Of a stretch of DNA of 64,000 bases, positions 15,437-23,796 are shown piece after piece. Positions within the stretch are counted from its first letter, which is position 1. Each line of letters begins with the position of its first letter. The translations under genes and the position numbers were made by a program. The DNA is from CBDHFN01 sp965262605 (GTDB taxonomy: Bacteria > Pseudomonadota > Alphaproteobacteria > JASGCL01), in the NCBI GenBank assembly GCA_965262605.1, contig CBDHFN010000003.1, positions 1,612,001-1,676,000 on the forward strand, written 5' to 3'. The notes under the pieces are model-generated. The model did no database searches, had not been told where the DNA came from, and saw only the letters and a list, made by a program, of their open reading frames with translations.

Positions 15437-16513
15437 TTATTTTGGAATCGTGCCATTAACACCTTCAACATAATAATTCATACCAGAAATTGCCCCATCA
15501 TCAAGGCTTTTGCCGCTTGCCAAAATTTCTTTGCCGTCTTGACCTTTGATTGGTCCAGCAAAGGGTAATAATTTACCATCAGCAATAGCTTTTGCGGTTT
15601 GTTGCGCTTTTTCAGTGATTTCTTTGGGTAATTTTGGATTATATTTACCCATTTTCACTGCGCCTTCTTTTAAGCCCCACCATGAAGATTGTGTTTTCCA
15701 TTTGCCGTCAATCGCGTCTTTAATGCGTGCAACATAATATGGTCCCCAATTATCAACGATTGAAGTTGCCACAGCTTTTGGTGCGGCATCTAACATATCA
15801 GAAGCTTGCCCAAAGCACCATGCGCCGCGTTTTTCGGCTTCTTTACATGGCGCGGTTGAATCAGTATGTTGCATAATAACATCAGCACCTTGATCTAACA
15901 AAGCTTTGGCAGCATCGGCTTCTTTGCCAGCGTCAAACCAAGTATTAGCCCAAACGACTTTAATTTCAATTTTTGGGTCAATTTTTCGTGCGGCAATTGC
16001 AACGGCGTTAATGCCCATTATGACTTCGGGAATCGGAAAAGATGCGATATAACCAATTACTTTTTTCTTGGATAATTTTGCCGCCATTTCACCAATCACA
16101 TACCGACCTTCATAAAATCTTGCATTATAAGTTGTTAAGTTATCAGCATTTTTATAACCCGTGGCATGTTCAAACTTTGTATCTTTATTTTCTTTGGCAA
16201 CTTTAAGCGTGGGCTCCATAAAACCAAAACTTGTAGTAAAAATTAATTTATTGCCTTTATCAACCAAAGACTGAATAACCCGTTCTGCATCTGCGCCTTC
16301 TGGGACATTTTCAACAAAGGTAACATCAACTTTGCTGCCTAATTCTTTTTGCACCATTTCAACGCCATGATGATGCCCTTCCGTCCAGCCACCATCATTT
16401 TTTGGACCAACATATACGAATCCAACTTTATAAGGTGCTTGCGCCAATGCGACCGAAGCCCCCATTGCCAAAGCAATTAAAGATGTGAAAATTTTAGTTT
16501 TTGTGTTAATCAT
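15437..16513 (-). CDS. BMP-family ABC transporter substrate-binding protein (nucleoside-type)
   Basis: A 358-residue periplasmic binding protein of the basic membrane protein (PnrA/BMP) family that captures nucleosides or related ligands. Residues 1-24 are a type I signal peptide ending in VALA. The mature start has the family text PYKVGFVYVGPKNDGGWTEGH, with TTSFGFMEPTLKVA near 95 and IGYIASFPIPEVIMGINA near 155. There is no lipobox cysteine, unlike Gram-positive relatives. AGGAGGAAC precedes the ATG. The permease gene lies immediately upstream on the same strand, but no ATPase is seen nearby. Confidence 0.9.
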   Translation of the reverse strand: MINTKTKIFTSLIALAMGASVALAQAPYKVGFVYVGPKNDGGWTEGHHHGVEMVQKELGSKVDVTFVENVPEGADAERVIQSLVDKGNKLIFTTSFGFMEPTLKVAKENKDTKFEHATGYKNADNLTTYNARFYEGRYVIGEMAAKLSKKKVIGYIASFPIPEVIMGINAVAIAARKIDPKIEIKVVWANTWFDAGKEADAAKALLDQGADVIMQHTDSTAPCKEAEKRGAWCFGQASDMLDAAPKAVATSIVDNWGPYYVARIKDAIDGKWKTQSSWWGLKEGAVKMGKYNPKLPKEITEKAQQTAKAIADGKLLPFAGPIKGQDGKEILASGKSLDDGAISGMNYYVEGVNGTIPK

Positions 16514-16533
16514 ATTGTTCCTCCTAATATTTA

Positions 16534-17412
16534 TTAACTTTGTTTCATGAAAACTATACCAAGATCCTTGGGTGCATTCAAGTTATTTTTTTTATTTAAC
16601 GATAAAAATATTAAAGCAAAAATTGTCATAATATAAGGCATTGCGCTTAATAATTGTGAAGGCACAGGCACGCCAAACCCTTGGGCGTGAAGTTGCAAAA
16701 TAGTAATACCCCCAAAAAGCAATGAACCAAACAAAGCCCGCAAAGGTCGCCAAGCCGCAAACACAACTAACGCCAGCGCAATCCAACCGCGACCGGCTGT
16801 CATCATCGGCGACCACAAAGGCGTATATATAATGGACAAATATGCCCCCGACAATCCCGCACAAGCACCACCAAATAAAATTGCGGCAAAACGAATTTTA
16901 ATAACATCATATCCCAGCGCATTCGCTGAAGCGTGGTCTTCGCCAACAGCGCGCAGAATCAAACCAGACTTAGTTTTATTTAAAAAATACCATACTAAAA
17001 TCACTAAACCAAATGAAATAATCGCTACTATATCAAGATTGTGATATATTGGTTCAATTAAGTTGATATTTTTACCCACTAATTCATGCCCAACAAGCGA
17101 ACTAAGCCCAACGCCAAATATTGACAATGCCAAACCAGAGGCAACCTGATTCGCGTGCAAAAATATTGTTAATAAAGCAAAAATCATTGACATTGCCATG
17201 CCCGCAATTATTCCCGAACCCAATCCCAACCAGCTATTGCCAGTATGAAACGATGTATAAAACCCAACGACCGCGCCCATTATCATCATGCCTTCCACGC
17301 CTAAATTTAATGCGCCCGATTTTTCAGTTATTATCTCACCGCTACACGCAAGAATCATTGGCGTAGATGCGGTTATAATGGTGAATATTGCTGATAATAA
17401 AATTTCATTCAT
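16534..17412 (-). CDS. ABC transporter permease, nucleoside (BMP) type
   Basis: A 292-residue inner-membrane permease (BPD_transp_2 family, like NupQ/YufQ) with about eight hydrophobic segments. Landmarks are CSGEIITEKSGALNLGVEGMM near the N-terminus, GLILRAVGEDHASANALGYDV (the EAA-like cytoplasmic loop) and AGRGWIALALVVFAAWRP. The start is ATG 17412; a GTG two codons earlier is an alternative. It lies 20 bases upstream of the binding-protein gene, so the two are one transcript. The usual second permease and ATPase are not in this window. Confidence 0.9.
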   Translation of the reverse strand: MNEILLSAIFTIITASTPMILACSGEIITEKSGALNLGVEGMMIMGAVVGFYTSFHTGNSWLGLGSGIIAGMAMSMIFALLTIFLHANQVASGLALSIFGVGLSSLVGHELVGKNINLIEPIYHNLDIVAIISFGLVILVWYFLNKTKSGLILRAVGEDHASANALGYDVIKIRFAAILFGGACAGLSGAYLSIIYTPLWSPMMTAGRGWIALALVVFAAWRPLRALFGSLLFGGITILQLHAQGFGVPVPSQLLSAMPYIMTIFALIFLSLNKKNNLNAPKDLGIVFMKQS

Positions 17413-17519
17413 TATCACAATTTACTATAATTTATAAGCTAATGCAATATTTTATTATTGATTTTTATATAAAAATGTATTAGTTTGAATTTTAAGAAAA
17501 AAAATAACAAGGAAAAAAC

Positions 17520-17981
17520 TTGACGAATCCGTATATCAAACAACAAAGGCAAAATTTACATTCTGCTAATGCCGCCCATTCCGAAGGGTGGGCTTTGGTT
17601 GAGCTTGCCAGACGCATGGATGATGTCGCGAAAATGGACCCGCCGAGCAAGGAAAAAATTGTTGAAGTAACAAGGTTAAATTGGCGCATTTGGACTATTT
17701 TTCAATCAGAATTAAGCACGGACGAATCCACCGTGCCCGAACCGATTCGCACAAATTTGTTAAATTTAGCAACTTTTGTGGATAAACGCTCGGTTGATAT
17801 TATTTCACGCCCTACGCCTGAAAAATTAACGGCTTTAATTAATATTAATCGGCAAATTGGCGCGGGACTTATGGAATCAAGCAAAATTGTTACCCAAGAC
17901 GCAAATAATGAAAAAGCAAAATTGGAAACTGGCTCTACGGGCATGCCTAAAATGCCATCATCAGTGGAAATGAAAATTTAA
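17520..17981 (+). CDS. flaF: FlaF flagellar biosynthesis regulator
   Basis: A 153-residue FlaF-family protein, an alphaproteobacterial factor needed for flagellin production or secretion. Family features: MTNPYIKQQ.. opening, EGWALVELARRMDD, then LNWRIWTIFQSEL, PIRTNLLNLATFVDKRS and LTALININRQIGAGL. The start codon is TTG, set by AAGGAAAAAAC just upstream. No flagellin, FlbT or other flagellar gene is nearby. The stop is followed one base later by cpoB, suggesting cotranscription with an envelope gene. Confidence 0.85.
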   Translation: MTNPYIKQQRQNLHSANAAHSEGWALVELARRMDDVAKMDPPSKEKIVEVTRLNWRIWTIFQSELSTDESTVPEPIRTNLLNLATFVDKRSVDIISRPTPEKLTALININRQIGAGLMESSKIVTQDANNEKAKLETGSTGMPKMPSSVEMKI

Positions 17982-17982
17982 C

Positions 17983-18948
17983 ATGAAATTAACAAAATTA
18001 TTAACGGCTGGCTATTTAAGTATATTTATGGCAGGTGCTTTGTTGGCGCAAACAACGAATATCCCCCCCGAGATAAACCAAGAAATTCGCAGGCTTCGCC
18101 AAGATTTAACTGATTTACAACGCAAAATTTATGCTAATCCATCGGCAAGTGGGGGGGGTAATTCGGGTGTGAATGCGGGTGCTAATGATTCCGCGCTTAG
18201 TGCCATGCAGGCAAAAATTCAATCATATGACAATGTTATTCGCAGCTTAACCGGTAAATTAGAAGAATTTGATAATAAATTAGAACAAATTGACAGAAAA
18301 TACAGCGGATTCATCAATGGCAATGAAATTAAATATCGCGCTTTGGAAGAAAAATTAAAATCATACGATAATTTATTTGACCGAATCAATAAAATTGAAG
18401 CGTCTGCTAATTATTCCAAAGAAGCAACTAATAATTTAATCGCCGCCCAAGAAGAATTAAAAAATTCAGTCACGCATTTGGAATCGTTAATTCCACCACC
18501 AAATTCGGCGGCTGCCACTAATCTTGGCACGATTAAATCGCCGACTCCGCCCAAAAAACCCTCTAATGTCGCATTTACAGAGGCGTATAATTTAGTTTTG
18601 GATAAAAAACACCCCGAAGCCATTGACGCGTTAATAAAATTTATTGATGATTACCCCGAATCGGTTGAAACGCCCAATGCAAAATTTTGGCTGGCGCGCG
18701 AATATTATGTTACCAAAAAATATGGTAATGCGGGGGAAATTTATTATGATATATACCAAAATTATCCTAAATTTATCAAAAGATTTCAAGCAATGTATGA
18801 ACTTGGCATTACGCTTAAAAATGCCAAAGCAAAAACTGACGCTTGTTCAATATTTACGATTTTAGTGCAAAAACATGAAAAAGAAGCCGAAAAATCTATC
18901 ATTGAGCAAGCAAAAAAAGAAATAACCACGCTTGAATGCGGGTCGTGA
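17983..18948 (+). CDS. cpoB: Tol-Pal associated periplasmic protein CpoB/YbgF
   Basis: A 321-residue periplasmic protein that coordinates outer-membrane constriction with septal peptidoglycan synthesis. Residues 1-22 are a signal peptide ending in LLA. Next come coiled-coil segments (residues 26-48 and about 75-170), a proline-rich linker (IPPPN..., then PTPPKKP) and TPR units in residues 198-321 (AFTEAYNLVLDKKHPEAIDAL, NAKFWLAREYYVTKKYGNAGEIY). A Gly/Ser-rich stretch near residue 50 is encoded by a run of nine G. In most relatives it follows tolB-pal; here it follows flaF. Confidence 0.87.
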   Translation: MKLTKLLTAGYLSIFMAGALLAQTTNIPPEINQEIRRLRQDLTDLQRKIYANPSASGGGNSGVNAGANDSALSAMQAKIQSYDNVIRSLTGKLEEFDNKLEQIDRKYSGFINGNEIKYRALEEKLKSYDNLFDRINKIEASANYSKEATNNLIAAQEELKNSVTHLESLIPPPNSAAATNLGTIKSPTPPKKPSNVAFTEAYNLVLDKKHPEAIDALIKFIDDYPESVETPNAKFWLAREYYVTKKYGNAGEIYYDIYQNYPKFIKRFQAMYELGITLKNAKAKTDACSIFTILVQKHEKEAEKSIIEQAKKEITTLECGS

Positions 18949-18967
18949 GAATTGAAATTCTATGATT

Positions 18968-18990
18968 CTTGAAAAAGTCAAGTTTTTTTT
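18968..18990 (+). terminator. Terminator after cpoB
   Basis: Short stem CTTGA/TCAAG with loop AAAAG followed by eight T. Confidence 0.65.
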
Positions 18991-18991
18991 A

Positions 18992-19019
18992 TTGACTCAA
19001 AATTTTTTCTGTGTATAAC
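18992..19019 (+). promoter_or_regulatory. Promoter of orphan gene pair
   Basis: TTGACT (18992-18997), 16-base spacer, TATAAC (19014-19019), directly after the cpoB terminator and about 45 bases before the next ATG. Confidence 0.65.
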
Positions 19020-19063
19020 TTTAATTAGCATAAAAGTTGCATATTTAATTTCAAGAGGAAAAA

Positions 19064-19885
19064 ATGAGAATTATTGATTTAAATTCTGAAAATAGCGAAT
19101 CGCAAAGAGCTGATTTGCGTGCAAAAGGTTGGGAATTATTAAAAACATTCCACGATGAAGATGAGCATTTTGAATTTTACGATTCGCCCCGCAATGGCGA
19201 TATTTTGCCTTATAATATTTTTAGTAAAGAACAACGCGTAATAAATAATCACAAATTAACGATTTGCAATATTGGTGTTAAAAATTTCACTGGCAAACCT
19301 TTAATTGATTACGCGGCGTGCGTGCTTGCCAATTCCCAAGAAAACGAAGATAAAATCGCCCTTGCGCAAAAATTAAAAGGTGCAAAATTGGGTTATGAAA
19401 AATATTGGAATAATCTTGAAAAACTGCCAAATTTTACTAAAAACACCCTTGGTTTGAAAGAATATAATGTTATTAATAAACTAAATTGTCAAGATTATGT
19501 TAATAACAAAATAAATCCTGTTAAGTCTGACGATGTAATACCCCTGATTCCAATGCAGGGGGCAATCATAGATAATTTTAACAGAACGCAAATAACATTC
19601 AAAAATGGAGTGCAAATTTTTGCAGGGCAATATGTAAGTGCTGGACATGTTCTTGGTGTAATGCGCAAAGAAAGCGAACCGCACGAACAGCATTTAAATA
19701 ATGAATTTAATAATTTACCCGTGTTTAAATGGGTAAAATTATATCGCTTAAACGAAATTTATGCTTTACCTTTAAACGACAAAATTGAAATATTCTTTCG
19801 TGGGTATTTTTTTGCAAATAATGAAAAAATTTTGAGTGATTATATGCCGATTTCTCATCTTGTAGGCTTTAATCCAGTAAAATAA
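19064..19885 (+). CDS. Orphan protein, 273 aa
   Basis: Not recognised. A soluble protein with a hydrophilic, acidic N-terminus (KGWELLKTFHDEDEHFEFYDSPRNGD) and a C-terminal half of alternating hydrophobic residues suggesting beta structure (IDNFNRTQITFKNGVQIFAG, VFKWVKLYRLNEIYALPL). No signal peptide or membrane helix. AGAGGAAAAA precedes the ATG. It has its own promoter and is followed one base later by a second unknown ORF, so the two look like an accessory transcription unit inserted between cpoB and gshB. Confidence 0.72.
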   Translation: MRIIDLNSENSESQRADLRAKGWELLKTFHDEDEHFEFYDSPRNGDILPYNIFSKEQRVINNHKLTICNIGVKNFTGKPLIDYAACVLANSQENEDKIALAQKLKGAKLGYEKYWNNLEKLPNFTKNTLGLKEYNVINKLNCQDYVNNKINPVKSDDVIPLIPMQGAIIDNFNRTQITFKNGVQIFAGQYVSAGHVLGVMRKESEPHEQHLNNEFNNLPVFKWVKLYRLNEIYALPLNDKIEIFFRGYFFANNEKILSDYMPISHLVGFNPVK

Positions 19886-19886
19886 A

Positions 19887-20312
19887 ATGACTTGCATTAA
19901 CAAATTACAATGCAGTTATAGGAATAATGAAGTAAAGACTAAAATCTCTACTAATTCAACTTTTTATACTGAGATTCCAATAATTGACTCTAAGTTAAAT
20001 TTATATTTTATATTAGGCATAAATAATATTGATTATTTAAACAAAATTTACATTAATCAAGCAAATCTTGGCTTAAGAAGATATTTAAATACAATAAAAT
20101 CAACATTAATAAATCAAACATATGCACAAAATAAAAATTGTTTTGTAGATGCACCTGCTACAATTAATAAAAAAATTTTAATCATTCCTGAAATCAAAGA
20201 TGATGAAGGTAATATTTTAATTCATTCTTGCGTGCTATTTTTCACCAATGACCCTGATTCGCACTATAATAATGTTTGGTATTTAACTGAAATTTGTGAA
20301 AAAAAACCTTAA
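19887..20312 (+). CDS. Orphan protein, 141 aa
   Basis: Not recognised. A soluble, Asn/Ile-rich protein with no signal peptide, including IPEIKDDEGNILIHSCVLFFTNDPDSHYNN. The ATG lies one base after the preceding stop with no clear ribosome site, so translation may depend on the upstream gene. Partner of the 273-residue protein by position; function unknown. Confidence 0.65.
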   Translation: MTCINKLQCSYRNNEVKTKISTNSTFYTEIPIIDSKLNLYFILGINNIDYLNKIYINQANLGLRRYLNTIKSTLINQTYAQNKNCFVDAPATINKKILIIPEIKDDEGNILIHSCVLFFTNDPDSHYNNVWYLTEICEKKP

Positions 20313-20347
20313 ATTACCCAAAACTCATTGTTTAATATTAAATTAAC

Positions 20348-20376
20348 TTGCCAATTACAAAAAAATAGCATATTAG
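20348..20376 (+). promoter_or_regulatory. Promoter of gshB operon
   Basis: TTGCCA (20348-20353), 17-base spacer, TATTAG (20371-20376), about 19 bases before the gshB ATG. Confidence 0.55.
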
Positions 20377-20394
20377 CAATATCACGAGGTTCAA

Positions 20395-21333
20395 ATGAAA
20401 AAAATTTGCGCGGTGCAGATGGATCCCTTAAATTCCATCAATATTAATGGCGACAGCACCTTTGTTTGTATGTTGGAAGCCCAAATTCGCGGGTTTAGCA
20501 TTTTTCATTATTTGGCGCAAAATTTAACCTATAATCACGGCAAATTAACGGCGCGCGGGCATTTTGTAGAAATGCGCCGTGAATTGGGCAATCATTATTC
20601 GGTTTTAAGCGAGGCTACCATTGATTTATGCGATGCAAAAGTTATTTTAATGCGCCAAGACCCCCCTTTTCACATGGGATATATTACCGCGTGCCATTTA
20701 TTAGAAACAATAATGCACAAAGTTTTGATTGTCAATAACCCCGCTTCCGTTCGTTCCGCGCCTGAAAAGCTTTCTGCGCTGGGGTTTAGCGATTTAATGC
20801 CCATCACCATGATAAGCAAGGATATAAAAGAAATTCAAGATTTTCATAAAATTCATGGGGAAATTGTTGTCAAGCCCTTATTTGGCAATGGCGGTTTGGG
20901 CGTGGTTAAGCTGAACCAAGATGACCCAAATTTAGGGGCAATTTTAGAATTATTTAATGAATTAGGACCATCGCCGATTATGGCGCAAAAATTCATTCCC
21001 AAAGTCGTTGATGGCGACAAACGAATCATCTTAATTGATGGCAAAGCCGTTGCCGCAATAAATCGTCGCCCGCTTAAAGGACAAATTCGCTCCAATATGC
21101 ATGTCGGCGGCAAGCCTGAAGCTTGCGATTTAACGGCGCGCGAACAGGAAATTTGCGAACGACTTCACGATTTCTTAAAAGATAACGGCTTAATTTTTAC
21201 GGGCATTGATGTAATTGATGGGTTGCTTACCGAAATTAATGTCACTTCACCGACAGGAATGCAAGAAATGAATCGTTTTTACGATATTCAAGTTGAAGCA
21301 GTTTTATGGAATGCCATAGAATCTAAATTATAA
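20395..21333 (+). CDS. gshB: Glutathione synthetase
   Basis: A 312-residue ATP-grasp ligase joining gamma-glutamylcysteine and glycine to give glutathione in the cytoplasm. Family landmarks: ICAVQMDPLNSININGDSTF at the N-terminus, MRQDPPFHMGYITA near 85, VNNPASVRSAPEKL near 115, VVKPLFGNGGLGV near 155 (ATP-grasp loop) and FTGIDVIDGLLTEINVTSPTGMQE near the C-terminus, with metal ligands. Length is normal. CACGAGG lies upstream of the ATG. rlmN follows after seven bases, and lgt overlaps rlmN, so the three genes form an operon. Confidence 0.95.
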   Translation: MKKICAVQMDPLNSININGDSTFVCMLEAQIRGFSIFHYLAQNLTYNHGKLTARGHFVEMRRELGNHYSVLSEATIDLCDAKVILMRQDPPFHMGYITACHLLETIMHKVLIVNNPASVRSAPEKLSALGFSDLMPITMISKDIKEIQDFHKIHGEIVVKPLFGNGGLGVVKLNQDDPNLGAILELFNELGPSPIMAQKFIPKVVDGDKRIILIDGKAVAAINRRPLKGQIRSNMHVGGKPEACDLTAREQEICERLHDFLKDNGLIFTGIDVIDGLLTEINVTSPTGMQEMNRFYDIQVEAVLWNAIESKL

Positions 21334-21340
21334 GGCAATT

Positions 21341-22468
21341 ATGGACAAGAAAACCTCACTTATCGGTTGTGATTTAGCGACAATAACGCAATATATGCAA
21401 GAAATTGGCGAAAAGCCGTTTCGTGCCAAGCAAATTTTTCAATGGATTTATGTTTTTGGCGTGCGCGATTTTGCCGATATGACCAATATTCAAAAAGAAA
21501 CCCGCGCGAAATTATCGCAAAAATTCACGATTGAACGACCCAAAATTGCCATAAAATACCCGTCGAGCGATGGCACAATAAAATGGTTGGTTGCCATGCA
21601 GGACGGGCGCGAAATTGAAATGGTATTTATTCCCGAAAAAGACCGCGGGACATTATGTATTTCATCGCAAGTTGGCTGTTCGCTTACTTGCACATTTTGC
21701 CATACTGGCACGCAAAGATTAGTGCGCAACTTAACCGCCGATGAAATTGTTGGGCAAGTAATTTTGGCGCGTGATGAGCTTAACGAATGGCCTTCAAGCA
21801 AGCTTGACAGGTTTTTTAGCAATATTGTTTTTATGGGTATGGGTGAGCCTTTAATGAATACTGATGAAGTAATTAAAGCCCTTAAAATCATCTGTGATGG
21901 CGATGGTTTGGCCTTTTCTAAACGCAAAGTTACGCTGTCAACTTCGGGGGTTGTGCCTGAAATTCATAAAATTGGCAATGAAGTTGGTTGTAATTTAGCC
22001 ATTTCTTTGCATGCTGTGCATGACGAATTGCGCGATGTTTTAGTGCCAATTAATAAAAAATATCCCTTGGCGGAATTAATTAAAGCCGTGCGCAATTATC
22101 CGGGTTTATATTCCACTAATAATGGCGAAGATTACAAAGGGCGCAGGGTGACTTGGGAATATGTTATGTTAAAGAATGTTAATGATTCGCCCGAAGAAGC
22201 CCACGAATTTGTGAGATTAATCAAGGGGATACCTTCTAAAATTAATCTAATACCTTTCAATCCATGGCAAGGAAGCGGATATGAAACTTCCGATAGTGAA
22301 GCCATTGAAGATTTTGCGCAAATTATTCGTGATGCGGGTTATCCTTCGCCAGTTCGTCGCCCAAGGGGTGATGATATTATGGCGGCGTGCGGGCAGTTAA
22401 AATCGGCTTCGCAAAATCTTTCGTTGCGCGAAAAAAGATTGCTTGAATCAACCGCTGAATCACCATGA
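21341..22468 (+). CDS. rlmN: Dual-specificity 23S rRNA/tRNA adenine C2-methyltransferase
   Basis: A 375-residue radical SAM enzyme that methylates A2503 of 23S rRNA and A37 of some tRNAs. The 4Fe-4S motif is CSLTCTFC (Cys113, 117, 120). Others are NIVFMGMGEPLMN near 165, KVTLSTSGVVPEI near 205, LAISLHAVHDELR near 220 and the C-terminal MAACGQL holding the methyl-carrying cysteine. N-terminal FRAKQIFQWIYVFGV is typical. The stop overlaps the lgt start (ATGA). Confidence 0.95.
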   Translation: MDKKTSLIGCDLATITQYMQEIGEKPFRAKQIFQWIYVFGVRDFADMTNIQKETRAKLSQKFTIERPKIAIKYPSSDGTIKWLVAMQDGREIEMVFIPEKDRGTLCISSQVGCSLTCTFCHTGTQRLVRNLTADEIVGQVILARDELNEWPSSKLDRFFSNIVFMGMGEPLMNTDEVIKALKIICDGDGLAFSKRKVTLSTSGVVPEIHKIGNEVGCNLAISLHAVHDELRDVLVPINKKYPLAELIKAVRNYPGLYSTNNGEDYKGRRVTWEYVMLKNVNDSPEEAHEFVRLIKGIPSKINLIPFNPWQGSGYETSDSEAIEDFAQIIRDAGYPSPVRRPRGDDIMAACGQLKSASQNLSLREKRLLESTAESP

Positions 22469-23220
22469 TATACACGCACCAATTAAGCCCAATTGCCTTA
22501 GATTTAGGGTTTTTTGCGATTCGCTGGTATGGTTTGGCGTATATTGCCGGATTTTTATTGGCGCGATATTGGATAAGCCGAATTGACATAAAACCAATTT
22601 TATCAAAATCACAATGGGACGATTTTATGACTTGGTGCATTATTGGCGTGGTTATTGGTGGCAGGTTGGGACATGTTCTATTATATTATCCGCAATATTA
22701 TTTCCAGCACCCTTTGGAAATATTGCAAGTATGGCAAGGTGGCATGGCGTTTCATGGGGGTTTAGTGGGCGTAATGATTGCCGCAATATTATTTACCAAT
22801 AAACATACTATAAATATTTGGGAATTTTCTGATTTTTTAGCAAAAACCGCACCCTTTGGCTTGTTTTTTGGCAGAATTGCTAATTTTATTAATGCTGAGC
22901 TGTGGGGCAATATAACCGATGGCTCATGGGGAGTTATTTTCCCGAATGTTGATGCCCTGCCCCGTCATCCAAGCCAATTATATGAAGCTTTAACCGAAGG
23001 GTTGTTATTATTGTTCATTGTCAATTATTTTGCTAAAAATCGCCCGAATGGTTTTGCCACGGGCTTGTTTATGCTTTTTTATGGCATTTTGCGAGTTATT
23101 AACGAATTTTTCCGCACCGAAGAGGTTTTATGGAATCTGCCAATTACTTATGGGCAAGCTTTATCCGTGCCATTAATTATTTTTGGTTGGATTAAAATCC
23201 AACAGGGTTTTCGCAAGTAA
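22465..23220 (+). CDS. lgt: Prolipoprotein diacylglyceryl transferase
   Basis: A 251-residue inner-membrane enzyme that attaches diacylglycerol to lipobox cysteines. Seven hydrophobic segments. Signature region GGRLGHVLLYYPQYYFQHP near residue 65, GGMAFHGGLVGV near 92 and GLFFGRIANFINAELWG near 132 (the Lgt signature with its Arg and Asn). HPSQLYEALTEG near 170 is also conserved. Starts in an ATGA overlap with rlmN. The last 29 bases overlap the convergent XRE gene. Confidence 0.95.
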   Translation: MIYTHQLSPIALDLGFFAIRWYGLAYIAGFLLARYWISRIDIKPILSKSQWDDFMTWCIIGVVIGGRLGHVLLYYPQYYFQHPLEILQVWQGGMAFHGGLVGVMIAAILFTNKHTINIWEFSDFLAKTAPFGLFFGRIANFINAELWGNITDGSWGVIFPNVDALPRHPSQLYEALTEGLLLLFIVNYFAKNRPNGFATGLFMLFYGILRVINEFFRTEEVLWNLPITYGQALSVPLIIFGWIKIQQGFRK

Positions 23221-23545
23221 TATTGAATTGTTGAATAAAAAAATTTGCCCGCGCAATATCGTTGGGATTAGCCTTATTCATAAGATTATTTAGTTCGGCA
23301 TAATCTTGGTAATTATTGAAATTTAATTCATGATTAATTGTATTTGGATAAAAATCATTAATAGAAATTTCAAATATATTCGCTAATTTAATTAACTGCG
23401 AAGCATGAAATTCAATTTTTCCGCGTTCCATCATTAATAATTTTTGCTTATGGGTGCCCAGAAAATTTGCCACAAATTCCGTTTTTAATTTGCGAAATTT
23501 GCGATTTTTTCTAACTTTATCACCAATATATATATTTAAATCCAT
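23192..23545 (-). CDS. XRE-family helix-turn-helix regulator
   Basis: A 117-residue protein whose first 65 residues form a Cro/C1-type helix-turn-helix (IGDKVRKNRKFRKLKTEFVANFLGTHKQKLLMMERGK, then ASQLIKLANIFEIS), followed by a helical tail (YAELNNLMNKANPNDIARANFFIQQF). Members regulate their own or neighbouring genes. It is monocistronic and convergent with lgt, overlapping it by 29 bases. Target unknown. GGGTATAGTT precedes the ATG. Confidence 0.8.
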   Translation of the reverse strand: MDLNIYIGDKVRKNRKFRKLKTEFVANFLGTHKQKLLMMERGKIEFHASQLIKLANIFEISINDFYPNTINHELNFNNYQDYAELNNLMNKANPNDIARANFFIQQFNITCENPVGF

Positions 23546-23748
23546 AACTATACCCTCTGTTAATGTATCGCTTAAGTATAATAACTTAGAATAATAAAAA
23601 ATAAACTAATTAATGGTTGTAAATTACATTTTTATGAAAAATTATTTTTTTTATGCTAAAAGTTGAAATAATCAGACAATATTAATCGCAATATAAGAAT
23701 TATTTATGCAAGTTAGAGAATAAGGGGAATATTTCACATAATAATTTC

Positions 23749-23777
23749 TTGATTTTAATCGGATTATGGAATAATAT
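23749..23777 (+). promoter_or_regulatory. Promoter of msrP
   Basis: TTGATT (23749-23754), 17-base spacer, TAATAT (23772-23777), 19 bases before the chosen ATG and therefore incompatible with the longer in-frame ORF. Confidence 0.65.
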
Positions 23778-23796
23778 AAAAAAAAGGAAATTATTA

